In this document: one piece after another, positions 1-9,533 of the stretch
Layout of the letters: each line of letters opens with the position of its first letter
Numbering within the stretch: position 1 is the first letter of the stretch
Assembly (NCBI RefSeq): GCF_900156375.1
Contig: NZ_FTNK01000010.1
Span: forward strand, 124,001-188,000
DNA: 64,000 nucleotides
Origin: Paenibacillus macquariensis
GTDB lineage: Bacteria > Bacillota > Bacilli > Paenibacillales > Paenibacillaceae
Direction of reading: 5' to 3'
Notes under the pieces: model-generated
Databases searched by the model: none
The model's input: only the letters and a program-made list of their open reading frames with translations
Told to the model about the DNA's origin: nothing
Program-made: the position numbers and the translations under genes

Positions 1-54
1 TTCTTATAACCCCATGTATACGTGAACTTATTCCAACAGACTGGAGACGATCCG

Positions 55-1680
55 ATGTACAAAGTGATTATTGTCGATGATGAAGCGGTAGTCCGGATCG
101 GATTGAAAAATACGATTAACTGGAATGAGCACGGATTCGAATTGATTGGCGCTTATGCCAACGGCCGAGAGGCGTGGGACGCGGTAGAACTAGACAGACC
201 TGACTTGGTCATTTCGGACATTAGCATGCCATTCATGGATGGATTAGAGTTAGCCGGATTGATCTCAGCACAATTCCCTTACATAAAGATTATTATATTA
301 ACAGGTTTTGACGAATTTGAATATGCGCAAGCAGCGATCCGATTGAAAGTATCCGACTTCATTCTGAAGCCGATCACAGCACAAGAAATACGAATGCTTC
401 TCGACCGTGTTAGAGCGGAGATGGATGAGGAAAAGCAACGTCGAGAGGATCTTAGCAGGTTGAATAATCAGTTGAAACAGAGTCTTCCGTTACTCAAGGA
501 GCGGTTCCTTGAACGATTAGTTGCTGTAGGACTAGGTAAGGAAGAAATCTCAGAGGGGTTCACTTATTTCAATCTTCCTCCGGTATCACCCTTTTATTTA
601 GTAATGGTGGTAGATATCGATGATTTCGGAGATCGAGAGCTTATTTCTTATGAGCACGATGCAGAATTTCTAAGATTTGCAGCATTTGATATTTTCCAAG
701 AGACGCTAAATCGGGATAATGTGCTTAACTTCCGTACGCGTGAGGAACGGATGGTCGCTATTATTTTCGGACAAGCCAATGAGATTCTCTTGTATGAGCA
801 AGTATTTTCTCTTGCAGAAGAAGTCCGCTATCATGTTGAGAAATATTTAAATTTTACGGTTACCGTAGGGATTGGCAGAACGTGTGCACATATTGAACAA
901 CTTCCAAATTCATACAAAAGCGCATTATCTGCACTAGACTACCGTTTTCTCCTAGGGAAAAATCGGGTGCTTAGTATTATGGATATTGAGGGCAAGCCGT
1001 CAATTCAGTTGCCGCTGGTCTTGGACTGGGATCGAAAGCTTGCTACCGCCGTGAAAACAGGAGATCTTCAAGAAGCCTACGAGTTAATCGAAATGGGGGT
1101 GGCGGAGCTTAAGACTTCGTTGGTTCCTGTGGAAGCATGCTTACTACAAATGCAGAAGGTTGTTCTGACGCTAATGAACTCGATTCAGGAGCTTGTCATT
1201 CATGATGCTGAGTTATCCTTCGATCGACAGATAAAACTAATGGATGTGTATAAGTTTAAGACGCTAGATGAAGTTGAAATCTGGTTAAGAGACGTAGTGG
1301 GCTCTATTATCTCCACGATTGCAGATAACCGTAATCATCTGACGAACATGCAAATCCATCGTGGGGTAGAGTATATCGATCAGAATTATGCGAATGAAAA
1401 AATGTCCCTACAAGACTTATGTCGCCATGTCCTGATGAGTACAAGTTATTTCAGCCTTGTATTTAAGCAACATACAGGAGAGACATTTATTGAATATTTG
1501 ACCAGAGTGAGGATTTCTAAGGCGAAGGAACTTCTTCATAATTCAAAGTTGAAATTGTATGAAATTGCAGAGCAAGTTGGATACAAGGACCCGAATTATT
1601 TGAGTATTTTATTCAAAAAGCATACTGGAATCACCCCGAAGGACTACCGAGATAATCAAATCAAGGGGAGCGGAGCCTAA
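55..1680 (+). CDS. YesN-type response regulator (REC + AraC HTH)
   Basis: Cytoplasmic transcription factor of a two-component system, 541 aa. The N-terminal receiver domain has the acidic pocket (VDDE) and the phospho-acceptor Asp55 in SDISMP. A long central region of about 300 residues follows, and the last 100 residues form an AraC-type double helix-turn-helix ending in the usual LFKKHTGITPKDYR signature. I chose the ATG at 55 because GGAG lies 8 bases upstream; an in-frame GTG at 22 has no ribosome binding site. The sensor kinase gene starts 1 base after the stop, so the two are co-transcribed and probably translationally coupled. It most likely activates the downstream sugar transporter. 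The target sugar cannot be read from the sequence. Confidence 0.93.
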   Translation: MYKVIIVDDEAVVRIGLKNTINWNEHGFELIGAYANGREAWDAVELDRPDLVISDISMPFMDGLELAGLISAQFPYIKIIILTGFDEFEYAQAAIRLKVSDFILKPITAQEIRMLLDRVRAEMDEEKQRREDLSRLNNQLKQSLPLLKERFLERLVAVGLGKEEISEGFTYFNLPPVSPFYLVMVVDIDDFGDRELISYEHDAEFLRFAAFDIFQETLNRDNVLNFRTREERMVAIIFGQANEILLYEQVFSLAEEVRYHVEKYLNFTVTVGIGRTCAHIEQLPNSYKSALSALDYRFLLGKNRVLSIMDIEGKPSIQLPLVLDWDRKLATAVKTGDLQEAYELIEMGVAELKTSLVPVEACLLQMQKVVLTLMNSIQELVIHDAELSFDRQIKLMDVYKFKTLDEVEIWLRDVVGSIISTIADNRNHLTNMQIHRGVEYIDQNYANEKMSLQDLCRHVLMSTSYFSLVFKQHTGETFIEYLTRVRISKAKELLHNSKLKLYEIAEQVGYKDPNYLSILFKKHTGITPKDYRDNQIKGSGA

Positions 1681-1681
1681 G

Positions 1682-3469
1682 ATGCTCAAGAAACGTTTCC
1701 CCATACCTTTATTCCCACTGAAGAGCATTCAATCGAATATATCCTTGGCGTTTTCGTTATTGATTCTAGCTGCGATCGTCTTGACAAGTCTAGTGAGCTT
1801 TCAGGTATCCGTAACGACAGTCGAGAAGAATTCGAAAGGGTATATTGAAGAGATCATCAAGCAGGTCAACTTAAACATCCAGTCTTATGTCGATAATATG
1901 GAGAATATTTCGTTGCTTGCGTTGACGAATAAGGACGTAAAATATTACATATCTGATAATAGCTTCATTAGCGCAGAGGATCGCCGTACATATGAAAAGC
2001 AAATTTCTGATTTGTTCCAAGCGATTCTATATACCCGCAAGGATATCGCATCTATTATGGTATTCGGATACAACGGGCGATTTGTTTCTGACCGCAGAAT
2101 CACAAGTTTAAATCCGAATACGAAGCTACAGGAGCAAGAATGGTATCAAATGGCAAGAGCGGCAGGTGGTAAATCGGTCGTCACTTCTCCTCATGTACAG
2201 AGTTTGATTAAGAATGAATACCGCTGGGTCGTTTCATTGAGCCGAGAATTAAAGAGCACAGATGGAATTACAGCAGAGGGCGTATTCCTCGTTGATCTAA
2301 ACCTAAACGTCATTAATGATATTTGCAGCAACATCAATCTGGGTAAAAAAGGTTACGTCTTCATCGTAGATAAGAATGGAAACATCGTCTATCATCCGCA
2401 GCAACAGCTTATCGACAGTCACTTGAGAACAGAACAAATCACGAAAGTCCTTCAGGCTTCAAGTGGTGATTCTTTCATTGTTGACAATGAAGAAGGCAAA
2501 CGTATCTACTCCGTACAGGATACGAACTTTGGATGGAGAATTGTAGGCGTTGCCAATACGGATGATCTAATTACAAGTAAAAGTGATCTACGCAATTCTA
2601 TTATCTTATATTCTTTATATGGTTTAGTTATCCCCGTACTGATCTCGATATGGCTGTCTCATCGATTATTGATGCCGATCAAAGAACTGCAGTCGGATAT
2701 GAAGCAAGTTGAGAAAGGTAATTTCAATATTCAGACTGAAATCCGTCAAATGAATGAAATCGGACAACTCGGTCGATCGTTTAATCTAATGGTCAGCAGA
2801 ACTAAATTTCTGATGGAGGAGACGATTGCGAACCAAGAAAATAAGCGTAAAAGCGAGTTATTGCTTCTTCAATCCCAGATCAATCCACACTTTCTATACA
2901 ACACGCTTGATTCTATCGTCTGGATGGCTGAACAGAAACAGCATGAAGAGGTTGTTCTCATGACTTCGGCTCTTGCCAAGTTGTTCCGCGCCAGTATTAC
3001 GAAGGATCAAGAGTTGGTGCCCATTCAGGTGGAGATTGAGCATATTACCAATTATCTGCTTATCCAGAAGATGCGTTATAACGATGAACTTAATTATGTG
3101 ATTGATATCGATGATGCTATTCACAGCTATAAGACACTTAAGATACTCCTTCAACCTCTCGTCGAGAATGCAATTTATCATGGTATTCGTAATATGTATG
3201 GCATGGAGGATGGGATGATTACGATACGTGGAAGACAATCAGGGGATCAAGTCGTATTTGAGGTTGAGGATAATGGACATGGAATGACACCGGAGCAACA
3301 GGGAAGACTTCTCCTCAGTAACACGGGAGATAGCCGTACTCAAGGTATCGGTATTCGTAATGTTAACGAGCGGATCAAACTATATTTCGGGCATGAATAT
3401 GGTATTCAAATCAAAAGTGAGATCGAAGAAGGTACCTGCATTACGATAACGATACCTAAACTCGATTAA
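1682..3469 (+). CDS. YesM-type sensor histidine kinase
   Basis: Membrane sensor kinase of 595 aa, partner of the regulator just upstream. It has an N-terminal transmembrane helix (about residues 20-42), an extracellular Cache-like sensing domain, a second transmembrane helix near residues 305-325, a HAMP linker and a His_kinase domain. The phospho-accepting His403 lies in the QINPHFLYNTL motif typical of the LytS/YesM family. The ATPase part has the N box (PLVENAIYHG) and a G box (DNGHGM). It is followed after 13 bases by an anchored periplasmic-binding protein that may present ligand to it. Confidence 0.93.
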   Translation: MLKKRFPIPLFPLKSIQSNISLAFSLLILAAIVLTSLVSFQVSVTTVEKNSKGYIEEIIKQVNLNIQSYVDNMENISLLALTNKDVKYYISDNSFISAEDRRTYEKQISDLFQAILYTRKDIASIMVFGYNGRFVSDRRITSLNPNTKLQEQEWYQMARAAGGKSVVTSPHVQSLIKNEYRWVVSLSRELKSTDGITAEGVFLVDLNLNVINDICSNINLGKKGYVFIVDKNGNIVYHPQQQLIDSHLRTEQITKVLQASSGDSFIVDNEEGKRIYSVQDTNFGWRIVGVANTDDLITSKSDLRNSIILYSLYGLVIPVLISIWLSHRLLMPIKELQSDMKQVEKGNFNIQTEIRQMNEIGQLGRSFNLMVSRTKFLMEETIANQENKRKSELLLLQSQINPHFLYNTLDSIVWMAEQKQHEEVVLMTSALAKLFRASITKDQELVPIQVEIEHITNYLLIQKMRYNDELNYVIDIDDAIHSYKTLKILLQPLVENAIYHGIRNMYGMEDGMITIRGRQSGDQVVFEVEDNGHGMTPEQQGRLLLSNTGDSRTQGIGIRNVNERIKLYFGHEYGIQIKSEIEEGTCITITIPKLD

Positions 3470-3482
3470 GAGGTGCAGGCTG

Positions 3483-4472
3483 ATGCGTAACCAACGATTG
3501 ACCCTCTGGCTGCTCCTAGCCATGCTGGTCATTGCGACAAACTCTGTATTCTATTTCAAGATACTCTCAGGTCCTAGCCATGAAGAGAGAAATATTACGG
3601 TTATTCTTAGATCCTCAAATGTTCGTATTGACTTCTGGCAAGCTGTGAACATGGGAGCAGAAGCAGCGGCTAAAGAGATGGGGTTTACGATCAAGGTTGT
3701 TGGCCCGCTTTCAGAAAGTGATTCTGATACTCAGATTCAACTATTAGAAGAAGCGATTGAAAGGAAGCCGCAAGCTATTGTCATAGCTCCTATTATGAAT
3801 GATCGGATGCGATCAACGCTTTTCAAAGCTAATGAGCTTGGTATTAAACTGGTCATTATTAATATGTCGCCGGATAAGTTGCCATCTCACGTAGTTGTCT
3901 CTAGCGATCACATTGAGGGAGGACGCTTAGCGGCTCAAACCTCAGTTGAGCAAACCGCTGGTTATGCTGTCATTGCAATGATTAGTGATAATGCGAATTC
4001 GATCGTCTCGGAGGAAAGGTTGCAAGGAATGCAGAGCGAACTTGCTGGCTATAAGGATAGCAGCTTACTGGGCGTTTATTATGCTGATAATTCAGAAGAT
4101 CGGGCTTACCAAATCGCCAATAAATTAATCCAGAGTAATACCAGGTTTAATACGTTCATTACGTTGAATGAGTCAGCATCACAAGGCGTTGCGAGAGCAT
4201 TGAAGGAGCAGGACCGCGTAGATGATATTAATTTAATTGGGTTTGATAGCTCCAGCGATGAGGTACAGTTGCTTGAGTCTGGAATTATGAAATCTTCCAT
4301 CGTACAGAAACCCTTTAACATGGGGTACCTTGGTGTGAAAACAGCGTTAAACCTCATCGATGGTGATACAACCGAGCCGATCACCTATATCGATTCAAAT
4401 GTGATTACAAAAGGCAATATGTTTACAGCTGAGAACCAGAAGCTACTGTTTCCGTTCATCAATAGCAAGTAA
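3483..4472 (+). CDS. Membrane-anchored periplasmic-binding protein (type 1), probable co-sensor
   Basis: A 329-aa protein with an uncleaved-looking N-terminal membrane helix (about residues 8-28, no lipobox cysteine) followed by a LacI/RbsB-type sugar-binding fold (Peripla_BP_4). Recognisable parts are the first-strand region near residue 38 and the IVIAPIMNDR and LIGFDSSSDE segments. AGAGGTG precedes the start. There are no cognate RbsA/RbsC transporter genes here; it sits inside a kinase/regulator operon. By analogy with the XylFII-LytS-YesN xylose sensor of Clostridium, I infer that it binds sugar outside the cell and signals through the kinase. It could instead be an orphan binding protein. 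Confidence 0.82.
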   Translation: MRNQRLTLWLLLAMLVIATNSVFYFKILSGPSHEERNITVILRSSNVRIDFWQAVNMGAEAAAKEMGFTIKVVGPLSESDSDTQIQLLEEAIERKPQAIVIAPIMNDRMRSTLFKANELGIKLVIINMSPDKLPSHVVVSSDHIEGGRLAAQTSVEQTAGYAVIAMISDNANSIVSEERLQGMQSELAGYKDSSLLGVYYADNSEDRAYQIANKLIQSNTRFNTFITLNESASQGVARALKEQDRVDDINLIGFDSSSDEVQLLESGIMKSSIVQKPFNMGYLGVKTALNLIDGDTTEPITYIDSNVITKGNMFTAENQKLLFPFINSK

Positions 4473-4504
4473 ATCCCTCTTGGGAAGGCGGATTAGATAA
4501 CCTT

Positions 4505-5791
4505 ATGCAAAAAAAATCGCTACAAGTGCAGCCTTTTATTGTGGTCTTTATGGTTAGTCTTATGCCCTTTGTTCTTTCATCATGTGTGAAATCAAGCCCA
4601 GGTCCTGTATCAGCACCTAAGGAGGAGCGGGCGTTAATCCGCTTTGTTGCCTCTGAGTATAGTACAGAGACAAAGCCTTTGTTGGAGAAGCTTGTTAAAG
4701 AGTTCGAGATAAAGAATCCTCTGATTGATGTGGAACTTCAAGTAGCCAACTGGGATATTCTCGACGGCATCTATACGACAATGATTAGCAAGAATCAGCC
4801 ACCTGATCTACTGAATACGAATGTGTATGCACATTTTGCTCAGGATAATTTACTGAATAATATGGATGAGATTATATCTCCTGAATTGGCGAGCAAACTG
4901 TGCCCAAATTTAGTTGAGATGGATCAGATGAAAGGAATTCAGTATGCCATTCCATACGTAGCAAGCACGCGGAATTTATATTATAACAAGGAGTTGCTTC
5001 AGAAGGCAGGTGTGACCTCTTCTCCAAGGACGTGGTCAGAGCTTGAGCACGCCGCAAGTAGGATCAAAGCACTTGGTGGTGCGGCGGAAGGATTTGGTCT
5101 TGACCTGACGGATAACGAGACACAGGCGTCTTTGTCATATATTTTCTACGGCTCGGGTGGATCGTGGATAAAGGATGGGAAGTGGACGATTAACTCGCCG
5201 GCGAATGTAGAGGGATTAACCTTTTTCAAAGAGTTGTTCGATAAAGGACTGACGGATCCTGAGCCAAGTATCACGACTCGCGACGAGAAGCAACGGATTC
5301 TGGGGGAGGGGCAACTTGCTATGATGATTTCAGGTAATTATTTCTCCTCCGTCGTCCCTAATGAATTTCCTACGCTGAAATGGGGTAAAGGTCCGATTCC
5401 AGTGAAGGATGGTATGCCGCCAATTACTTTTGGAGTACATGATGTTCTTGTGTCTTTTAAGACAGATCACACAAATAAGAAAGCGTTATCTAATTTCCTG
5501 GACTTTCTGTATGACGATCCGGCATATGAAGAAATGATCAAGCGAGAAGGCTTTCTTCCGGTTACTACGTCAGTAGGTAGTCGATTATCCAAGCAGAATG
5601 AAGTCATGAAGAGCGATCTGGAAGCGCTGAGTAAAGCGAAGTTCTATCCTGTACAGGAACCTGCATGGCAAGCTGTCTTGGATTATTCTCGCAAGATGGG
5701 AGATGCGATTCTGTACGAGGGTGTTACCCCACAAGCGGCACTTGACCAACTACAACATTTTGCTGAGACTAAAAGTCGTAGCCATGAGTAA
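4505..5791 (+). CDS. Sugar-binding lipoprotein, family 1 (sensor-associated)
   Basis: Extracellular solute-binding protein of 428 aa. A signal peptide ends in the lipobox LSSC with the lipidated Cys27. The mature part has the family 1 pattern: the RNLYYNKELLQKAGV segment, then the aromatic sugar-contact region, and LAMMISGNYF further on. It lies in the operon of the kinase and regulator, 173 bases before a separate cre-like site and a second binding protein. It may therefore serve the sensor or a second substrate rather than being the main transporter component. The ribosome binding site (GGAAGGCGG) is far from the start, suggesting modest translation. Confidence 0.85.
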   Translation: MQKKSLQVQPFIVVFMVSLMPFVLSSCVKSSPGPVSAPKEERALIRFVASEYSTETKPLLEKLVKEFEIKNPLIDVELQVANWDILDGIYTTMISKNQPPDLLNTNVYAHFAQDNLLNNMDEIISPELASKLCPNLVEMDQMKGIQYAIPYVASTRNLYYNKELLQKAGVTSSPRTWSELEHAASRIKALGGAAEGFGLDLTDNETQASLSYIFYGSGGSWIKDGKWTINSPANVEGLTFFKELFDKGLTDPEPSITTRDEKQRILGEGQLAMMISGNYFSSVVPNEFPTLKWGKGPIPVKDGMPPITFGVHDVLVSFKTDHTNKKALSNFLDFLYDDPAYEEMIKREGFLPVTTSVGSRLSKQNEVMKSDLEALSKAKFYPVQEPAWQAVLDYSRKMGDAILYEGVTPQAALDQLQHFAETKSRSHE

Positions 5792-5909
5792 CCGGTCATG
5801 ATGAAGGAATAACATGATTATTTTCTTTACTTTTTATGTAAAAAGAAGATAGCAAAGAATTCATGGAAGATTTTAGATAGAGATTTGGGCCCTCCCAATC
5901 TATGATGAA

Positions 5910-5939
5910 GTTAAGCGCTAACAGAGTTCATCTGAACTC
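5910..5939 (+). promoter_or_regulatory. cre-like palindrome plus second dyad upstream of importer
   Basis: GTTAAGCGCTAACA at 5910-5923 matches the CcpA cre consensus (TGWAANCGNTNWCA) at 12 of 14 positions and is nearly a perfect palindrome. One base further, GAGTTCA-TC-TGAACTC at 5924-5939 is a perfect 7-base inverted repeat that could be a second operator. Both lie in the 191-base gap between two binding-protein genes, so the importer has its own regulated promoter or readthrough control. Confidence 0.5.
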
Positions 5940-5982
5940 ATAAAAAAGGCGTAAAATATCATTCTTGGGAGGGTCTGCTTTA

Positions 5983-7344
5983 ATGATTAATAAAAAAATG
6001 GCTGCGGTAAGTATCGCTGCACTAATGGCTGTATCGCTAGTTGGATGTGGTGGAAGTAATAATGCAGCACCTAAAGAGGAAGTAAAAGAACCGGTTAAAG
6101 AAGAAGTAGCTACACCTACATCTACACCTACTGAGCCAGAAGCTACAAAATTAACGGGTGACTTTGAAATCCAGTACTTTGTCGGTGGTTACGGCGACAA
6201 ATGGTGGAAAAAAGTTATTGCCGAGTTCCAAGCTGCAAATCCTGACTTGAAAGTTAAGGAATCTGGCGGTCCGAAAATAAATGATCAGATGAAACCTCGC
6301 TGGATCGGTGGAACTCCACCAGATTTCGTATATATCGATGGAGCTGGGTTAAATGATCGTCAAATGGTAGAGGACGATCAACTTGAAGATTTGACTGACT
6401 GGTTGAAAGATGCCAAGAACATTGATGGCGATCTGATCAAAGATATTCTAGCTCAACCAGCACAAGAATTTGACGGTAAAGTTTACAATATCCCATTGGT
6501 TCTAAATTCTTGGGGTATGTTCTGGAATAAAGCTCTCTTCAAAGAAAAAGGATGGGCTGAACCAACTGACTTCGATTCTTTCCTTGCTGTAAGTGAGAAG
6601 ATCAAAGCAGACGGAGTTACACCTTTCATTCATACGGGTAAATATCCGTACTATATCAATGGATCAGTCTTGTATCCTGCAATCGTATCGGCTAACAATG
6701 ATGATTTCAGCATTCTTCAAGACATGGCTGCAAATAAAGTAGAAGCATTTGAGAGCCCTGCTGTTCTTACTGCTTTGAACAAAATTGTTGCATTACGCGA
6801 TAAAGGTTTCATTGATAAGGCTTCCATTCAAATTAACCACACAGATTCACAAATGTTGTTCCTGCAAAACAAAGATGCCTTCATCCCGAACGGACTTTGG
6901 TTACCTAACGAAATGTCCAAAGATGTTCCAGCTGGCTTCGAATTTGGATTTATTCCTTCTGTAACACAAAGCGCGGGCGGTAAAGTGGTTGCTAACACTT
7001 CCACAGCTACAGTAGCCATCGCTAAGAAGGCTAAGAACAAAGATGCAGCTAAAGCATTCTTACAATTCATATTCTCCAAAGGGCAAGCGTCCCAATGGGC
7101 TGAGCTCAGTGGTGCACCTTCGAACATTAAAGGTGACATCAGTGCTTCCAACGCTCCGAGTCATGTTAAAGATGCAGCGAAATATTTAACAGATCCTAAC
7201 ACTGTAGTTATCCCAACAATCACTTACAATGCTGACGTTGATAAGGCGATGATGGATGCAACAGATGCGTTGACTATTAGCACAATTACTCCTGAAGAGT
7301 GGGTTAAACGTGTTACGGATGTAGTGAAAAAAGTAAGCAAATAA
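5983..7344 (+). CDS. Carbohydrate ABC transporter substrate-binding lipoprotein (NgcE-like)
   Basis: Main binding protein of the importer, 453 aa. The signal peptide ends in LVGC with lipid-modified Cys22; a Glu/Lys/Pro/Thr-rich linker of about 35 residues follows. The segment PRWIGGTPPDFVYIDG resembles the NgcE family that binds N-acetylglucosamine or chitobiose in actinomycetes, so an amino sugar or short oligosaccharide is possible, but this is only similarity by eye. I start at ATG 5983 with GGGAGG upstream; a TTG at 5965 lies over the ribosome binding site and is rejected. It is followed by a hairpin and then two permease genes. Confidence 0.9.
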   Translation: MINKKMAAVSIAALMAVSLVGCGGSNNAAPKEEVKEPVKEEVATPTSTPTEPEATKLTGDFEIQYFVGGYGDKWWKKVIAEFQAANPDLKVKESGGPKINDQMKPRWIGGTPPDFVYIDGAGLNDRQMVEDDQLEDLTDWLKDAKNIDGDLIKDILAQPAQEFDGKVYNIPLVLNSWGMFWNKALFKEKGWAEPTDFDSFLAVSEKIKADGVTPFIHTGKYPYYINGSVLYPAIVSANNDDFSILQDMAANKVEAFESPAVLTALNKIVALRDKGFIDKASIQINHTDSQMLFLQNKDAFIPNGLWLPNEMSKDVPAGFEFGFIPSVTQSAGGKVVANTSTATVAIAKKAKNKDAAKAFLQFIFSKGQASQWAELSGAPSNIKGDISASNAPSHVKDAAKYLTDPNTVVIPTITYNADVDKAMMDATDALTISTITPEEWVKRVTDVVKKVSK

Positions 7345-7371
7345 TGAATCCTTAACAAAATTAAAGTGGAG

Positions 7372-7400
7372 GGTGATCGGGGCATAACGCCCCGATCACC
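7372..7400 (+). terminator. Intercistronic hairpin between binding protein and permease
   Basis: A perfect 12-base-pair stem with a 5-base loop (GGTGATCGGGGC / GCCCCGATCACC) lies between the binding-protein stop and the permease start. No run of T follows, so it is more likely an mRNA-stabilising or partial-termination hairpin than a full terminator. It would favour binding protein over permease. Confidence 0.7.
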
Positions 7401-7429
7401 TTCTGCGATTTACTCGGAGGGATGGAAGT

Positions 7430-8332
7430 ATGAACTCAGGGACGGCCAAATGGCAGAGAAACGTATTTATCGCATCATTCATCATTCCTACACTTATATT
7501 TTTTGGCATATTCACGATTTATCCGGTAGTACAAGGTTTGTATTATTCTTTCTTCGATTGGTCAGGCATGTCGGAACATAAGACCTTTGTTGGGTTTGAT
7601 AATTTCAAGGACATGTTCCACGACCCCATTGTGTGGCGGGCGATCGGCAACGATTATTTCCTTGTTGCGGGCAAAATAGTCGGCATCATGGTTCTCGCGA
7701 CTTTCTTTGCGGTAGCACTTACACGTTTCGGTTTTAAACTATCAGGATTTTTCAGATCGATCTTCTTCATTCCAAATGTGATTTCCGTCGTTGTTATCGG
7801 CGTATTGTGGAACTTCATATATAATCCGCAAATAGGCTTCTTGAATGCATTTCTGTCGTTATTTACGGAGGACAAAGTCACGATAACATGGCTGGGGTTT
7901 CCGGCGCATACAATATGGATGCTCTTGCCGCCGTCCATTTGGGCGGGTATCGGATTTTATATGATTCTTCTGATCGCAGCAATCCAAGGCATTCCGGAAT
8001 CGTATTACGAAGCAGCAAATATTGAAGGCGCGGGTGAATGGCATCAATTTTGGAGCATTACACTTCCACTCATATGGGAGCAAATGAAAGTATCCATTAT
8101 AAACATCATGATGACCACGCTGAATGGTTCCTTCGTTATTGTATGGATCATGACTGAGGGTGGACCGGATAATAGCACGCAGGTTATGGGTTCATATTTA
8201 TATCAAATGGCATTTAGACAATTTCACTTCGGTTATGGTGCTGCGATAGGGTTTGTTATCCTAGTCCTGTCGTTAATCACGACAATCGTACTTCAACGGT
8301 TAATGCGTCATGAATCCGTTGAGATGAGCTAA
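7430..8332 (+). CDS. Sugar ABC transporter permease, MalF/UgpA type
   Basis: Integral membrane permease of 300 aa with six predicted helices. The cytoplasmic EAA loop reads YYEAANIEGAGEWHQFWSIT, the docking site for the ATPase. The N-terminal GLYYSFFDW segment is typical of the first subunit. The start has GGAGGG 7 bases upstream. It forms a heterodimer with the permease encoded 15 bases downstream. No ATPase gene is present, as is usual for Firmicute sugar importers that share an MsmK/UgpC-type ATPase. Confidence 0.95.
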   Translation: MNSGTAKWQRNVFIASFIIPTLIFFGIFTIYPVVQGLYYSFFDWSGMSEHKTFVGFDNFKDMFHDPIVWRAIGNDYFLVAGKIVGIMVLATFFAVALTRFGFKLSGFFRSIFFIPNVISVVVIGVLWNFIYNPQIGFLNAFLSLFTEDKVTITWLGFPAHTIWMLLPPSIWAGIGFYMILLIAAIQGIPESYYEAANIEGAGEWHQFWSITLPLIWEQMKVSIINIMMTTLNGSFVIVWIMTEGGPDNSTQVMGSYLYQMAFRQFHFGYGAAIGFVILVLSLITTIVLQRLMRHESVEMS

Positions 8333-8347
8333 GGGGAGGATAACGAG

Positions 8348-9190
8348 ATGAGGCACATTAAAAATCCAGTCGTAAAGTTTATCCTATATGCTATATTGAT
8401 CTTATGGAGCATATCGGTCATATATCCGCTCGTATGGACCGTACTGGATTCTGTAAAGGATAATCAACAGTTTTTCTTTAATGCACCATGGGCGTTACCT
8501 GATTTTCCGCTACTATGGTCGAACTTCTCTTATGTATGGAGTAAATATAATTTCAGCACCTATTTTATGAATTCACTTATTATAACAGTGGGCTCGACAT
8601 TTTTAGGAGTATTGTTGTCTGCAATGACAGCTTACGTGCTGGCGAGATATAAATTTAGAGGAAGCAATGTTTTATTTCTTCTCTATATCTCATCAATGAT
8701 GGTTCCTTTTGTATTGGCATTAATACCTCTATTCTTCTTAATGAATTCAATGGGCTTAATTAATACCAAAATTGGATTGATCTTTGTTTATACATCGAGT
8801 TTGCTTGCGTTTGGAATATTCATTCTAGTAGGATTCTTCAAGTCTTTACCGAAGGAGCTAGAAGAGGCTGCGATTGTTGATGGAGCTTCTTATTATGGGA
8901 CGTTCTTTAAGGTCATGCTTCCATTATCTCAGCCGGGGCTGATTACATTAGGCATTATTAACGTCTTGAACATTTGGAACGAATATATCGTGGGAACGAT
9001 ACTGATTAACGATCCTGCGCAATATACGCTTCCTGTTGAAATAGGAATTATGCAAGCTGAGATGCAATATCGCACAGAGTGGGGGCCGTTATTCGCGGCA
9101 CTTCTGATTACGATTGTTCCGATACTCATTGTCTATATCATCTTTCAACGTCAAATCGCAAGTGGGATTACAGCTGGTGCAGTTAAATAG
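8348..9190 (+). CDS. Sugar ABC transporter permease, MalG/UgpE type
   Basis: Second permease of the importer, 280 aa. Six helices are visible, with the EAA motif ELEEAAIVDGASYYGTFF and a C-terminal QRQIASGITAGAVK tail characteristic of MalG-type subunits. GGGGAGG lies 5-8 bases before the start. It is the last gene of the unit; a stem-loop follows at 9198-9229. Confidence 0.95.
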   Translation: MRHIKNPVVKFILYAILILWSISVIYPLVWTVLDSVKDNQQFFFNAPWALPDFPLLWSNFSYVWSKYNFSTYFMNSLIITVGSTFLGVLLSAMTAYVLARYKFRGSNVLFLLYISSMMVPFVLALIPLFFLMNSMGLINTKIGLIFVYTSSLLAFGIFILVGFFKSLPKELEEAAIVDGASYYGTFFKVMLPLSQPGLITLGIINVLNIWNEYIVGTILINDPAQYTLPVEIGIMQAEMQYRTEWGPLFAALLITIVPILIVYIIFQRQIASGITAGAVK

Positions 9191-9197
9191 AATGGTA

Positions 9198-9229
9198 AAT
9201 AAAAGTATGCACCGATGCTTACTTTTATT
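9198..9229 (+). terminator. Stem-loop after importer operon
   Basis: Perfect 10-base arms AATAAAAGTA / TACTTTTATT, extended inside by GCA/TGC around a CCGA loop. The stem itself provides the T-rich 3' side (TTTTATT). Its position just after the last permease supports termination. Confidence 0.55.
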
Positions 9230-9269
9230 AAGAGTTAGTGCTGTGTAATCAAGGATGGAAATGAAAAAG

Positions 9270-9328
9270 CACCTGTAAATGCTGATGGTTATAACCCCAT
9301 ATTGAAACGACCATCAGTATTACAGGTG
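9270..9328. repeat. Long inverted repeat in intergenic region
   Basis: Arms of about 20 bases (left CACCTGTAAATGCTGATGGT, right ending ATTACAGGTG) are complementary except for one bulge and one mismatch, separated by a loop of about 20 bases. It has no T tail. It could be a small repeat element, an RNA structure or a scar of a mobile element. Confidence 0.6.
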
Positions 9329-9533
9329 TGAAATTCAAAGACGTAATTACGTGATTGCAGTAAGAATATAGAAGTGGTTAAAATTGATAATTACATATAG
9401 TGATCAAGGGTTGCCCACTTATCCAATGAGATGAAGTGGTTAGAATTTCGTGAAATGATGTAGCACGATACCGAGTATTCAGGTAAACAAGTATAAAATA
9501 GTAACCAAGCGCTTACGTGGAAGGGTGTGGCAT

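Larger units (their letters stand above)
9191..9533. other. Gene-free stretch with terminator, long inverted repeat and cre-like core
   Basis: No gene is visible. A stem-loop at 9198-9229 (AATAAAAGTA / TACTTTTATT with an inner GCA/TGC) probably ends the importer transcript. A long imperfect inverted repeat spans 9270-9328. Near the end, AAGCGCTT at 9507-9514 is the centre of a weak cre-like site in front of the MFS gene. Confidence 0.6.
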
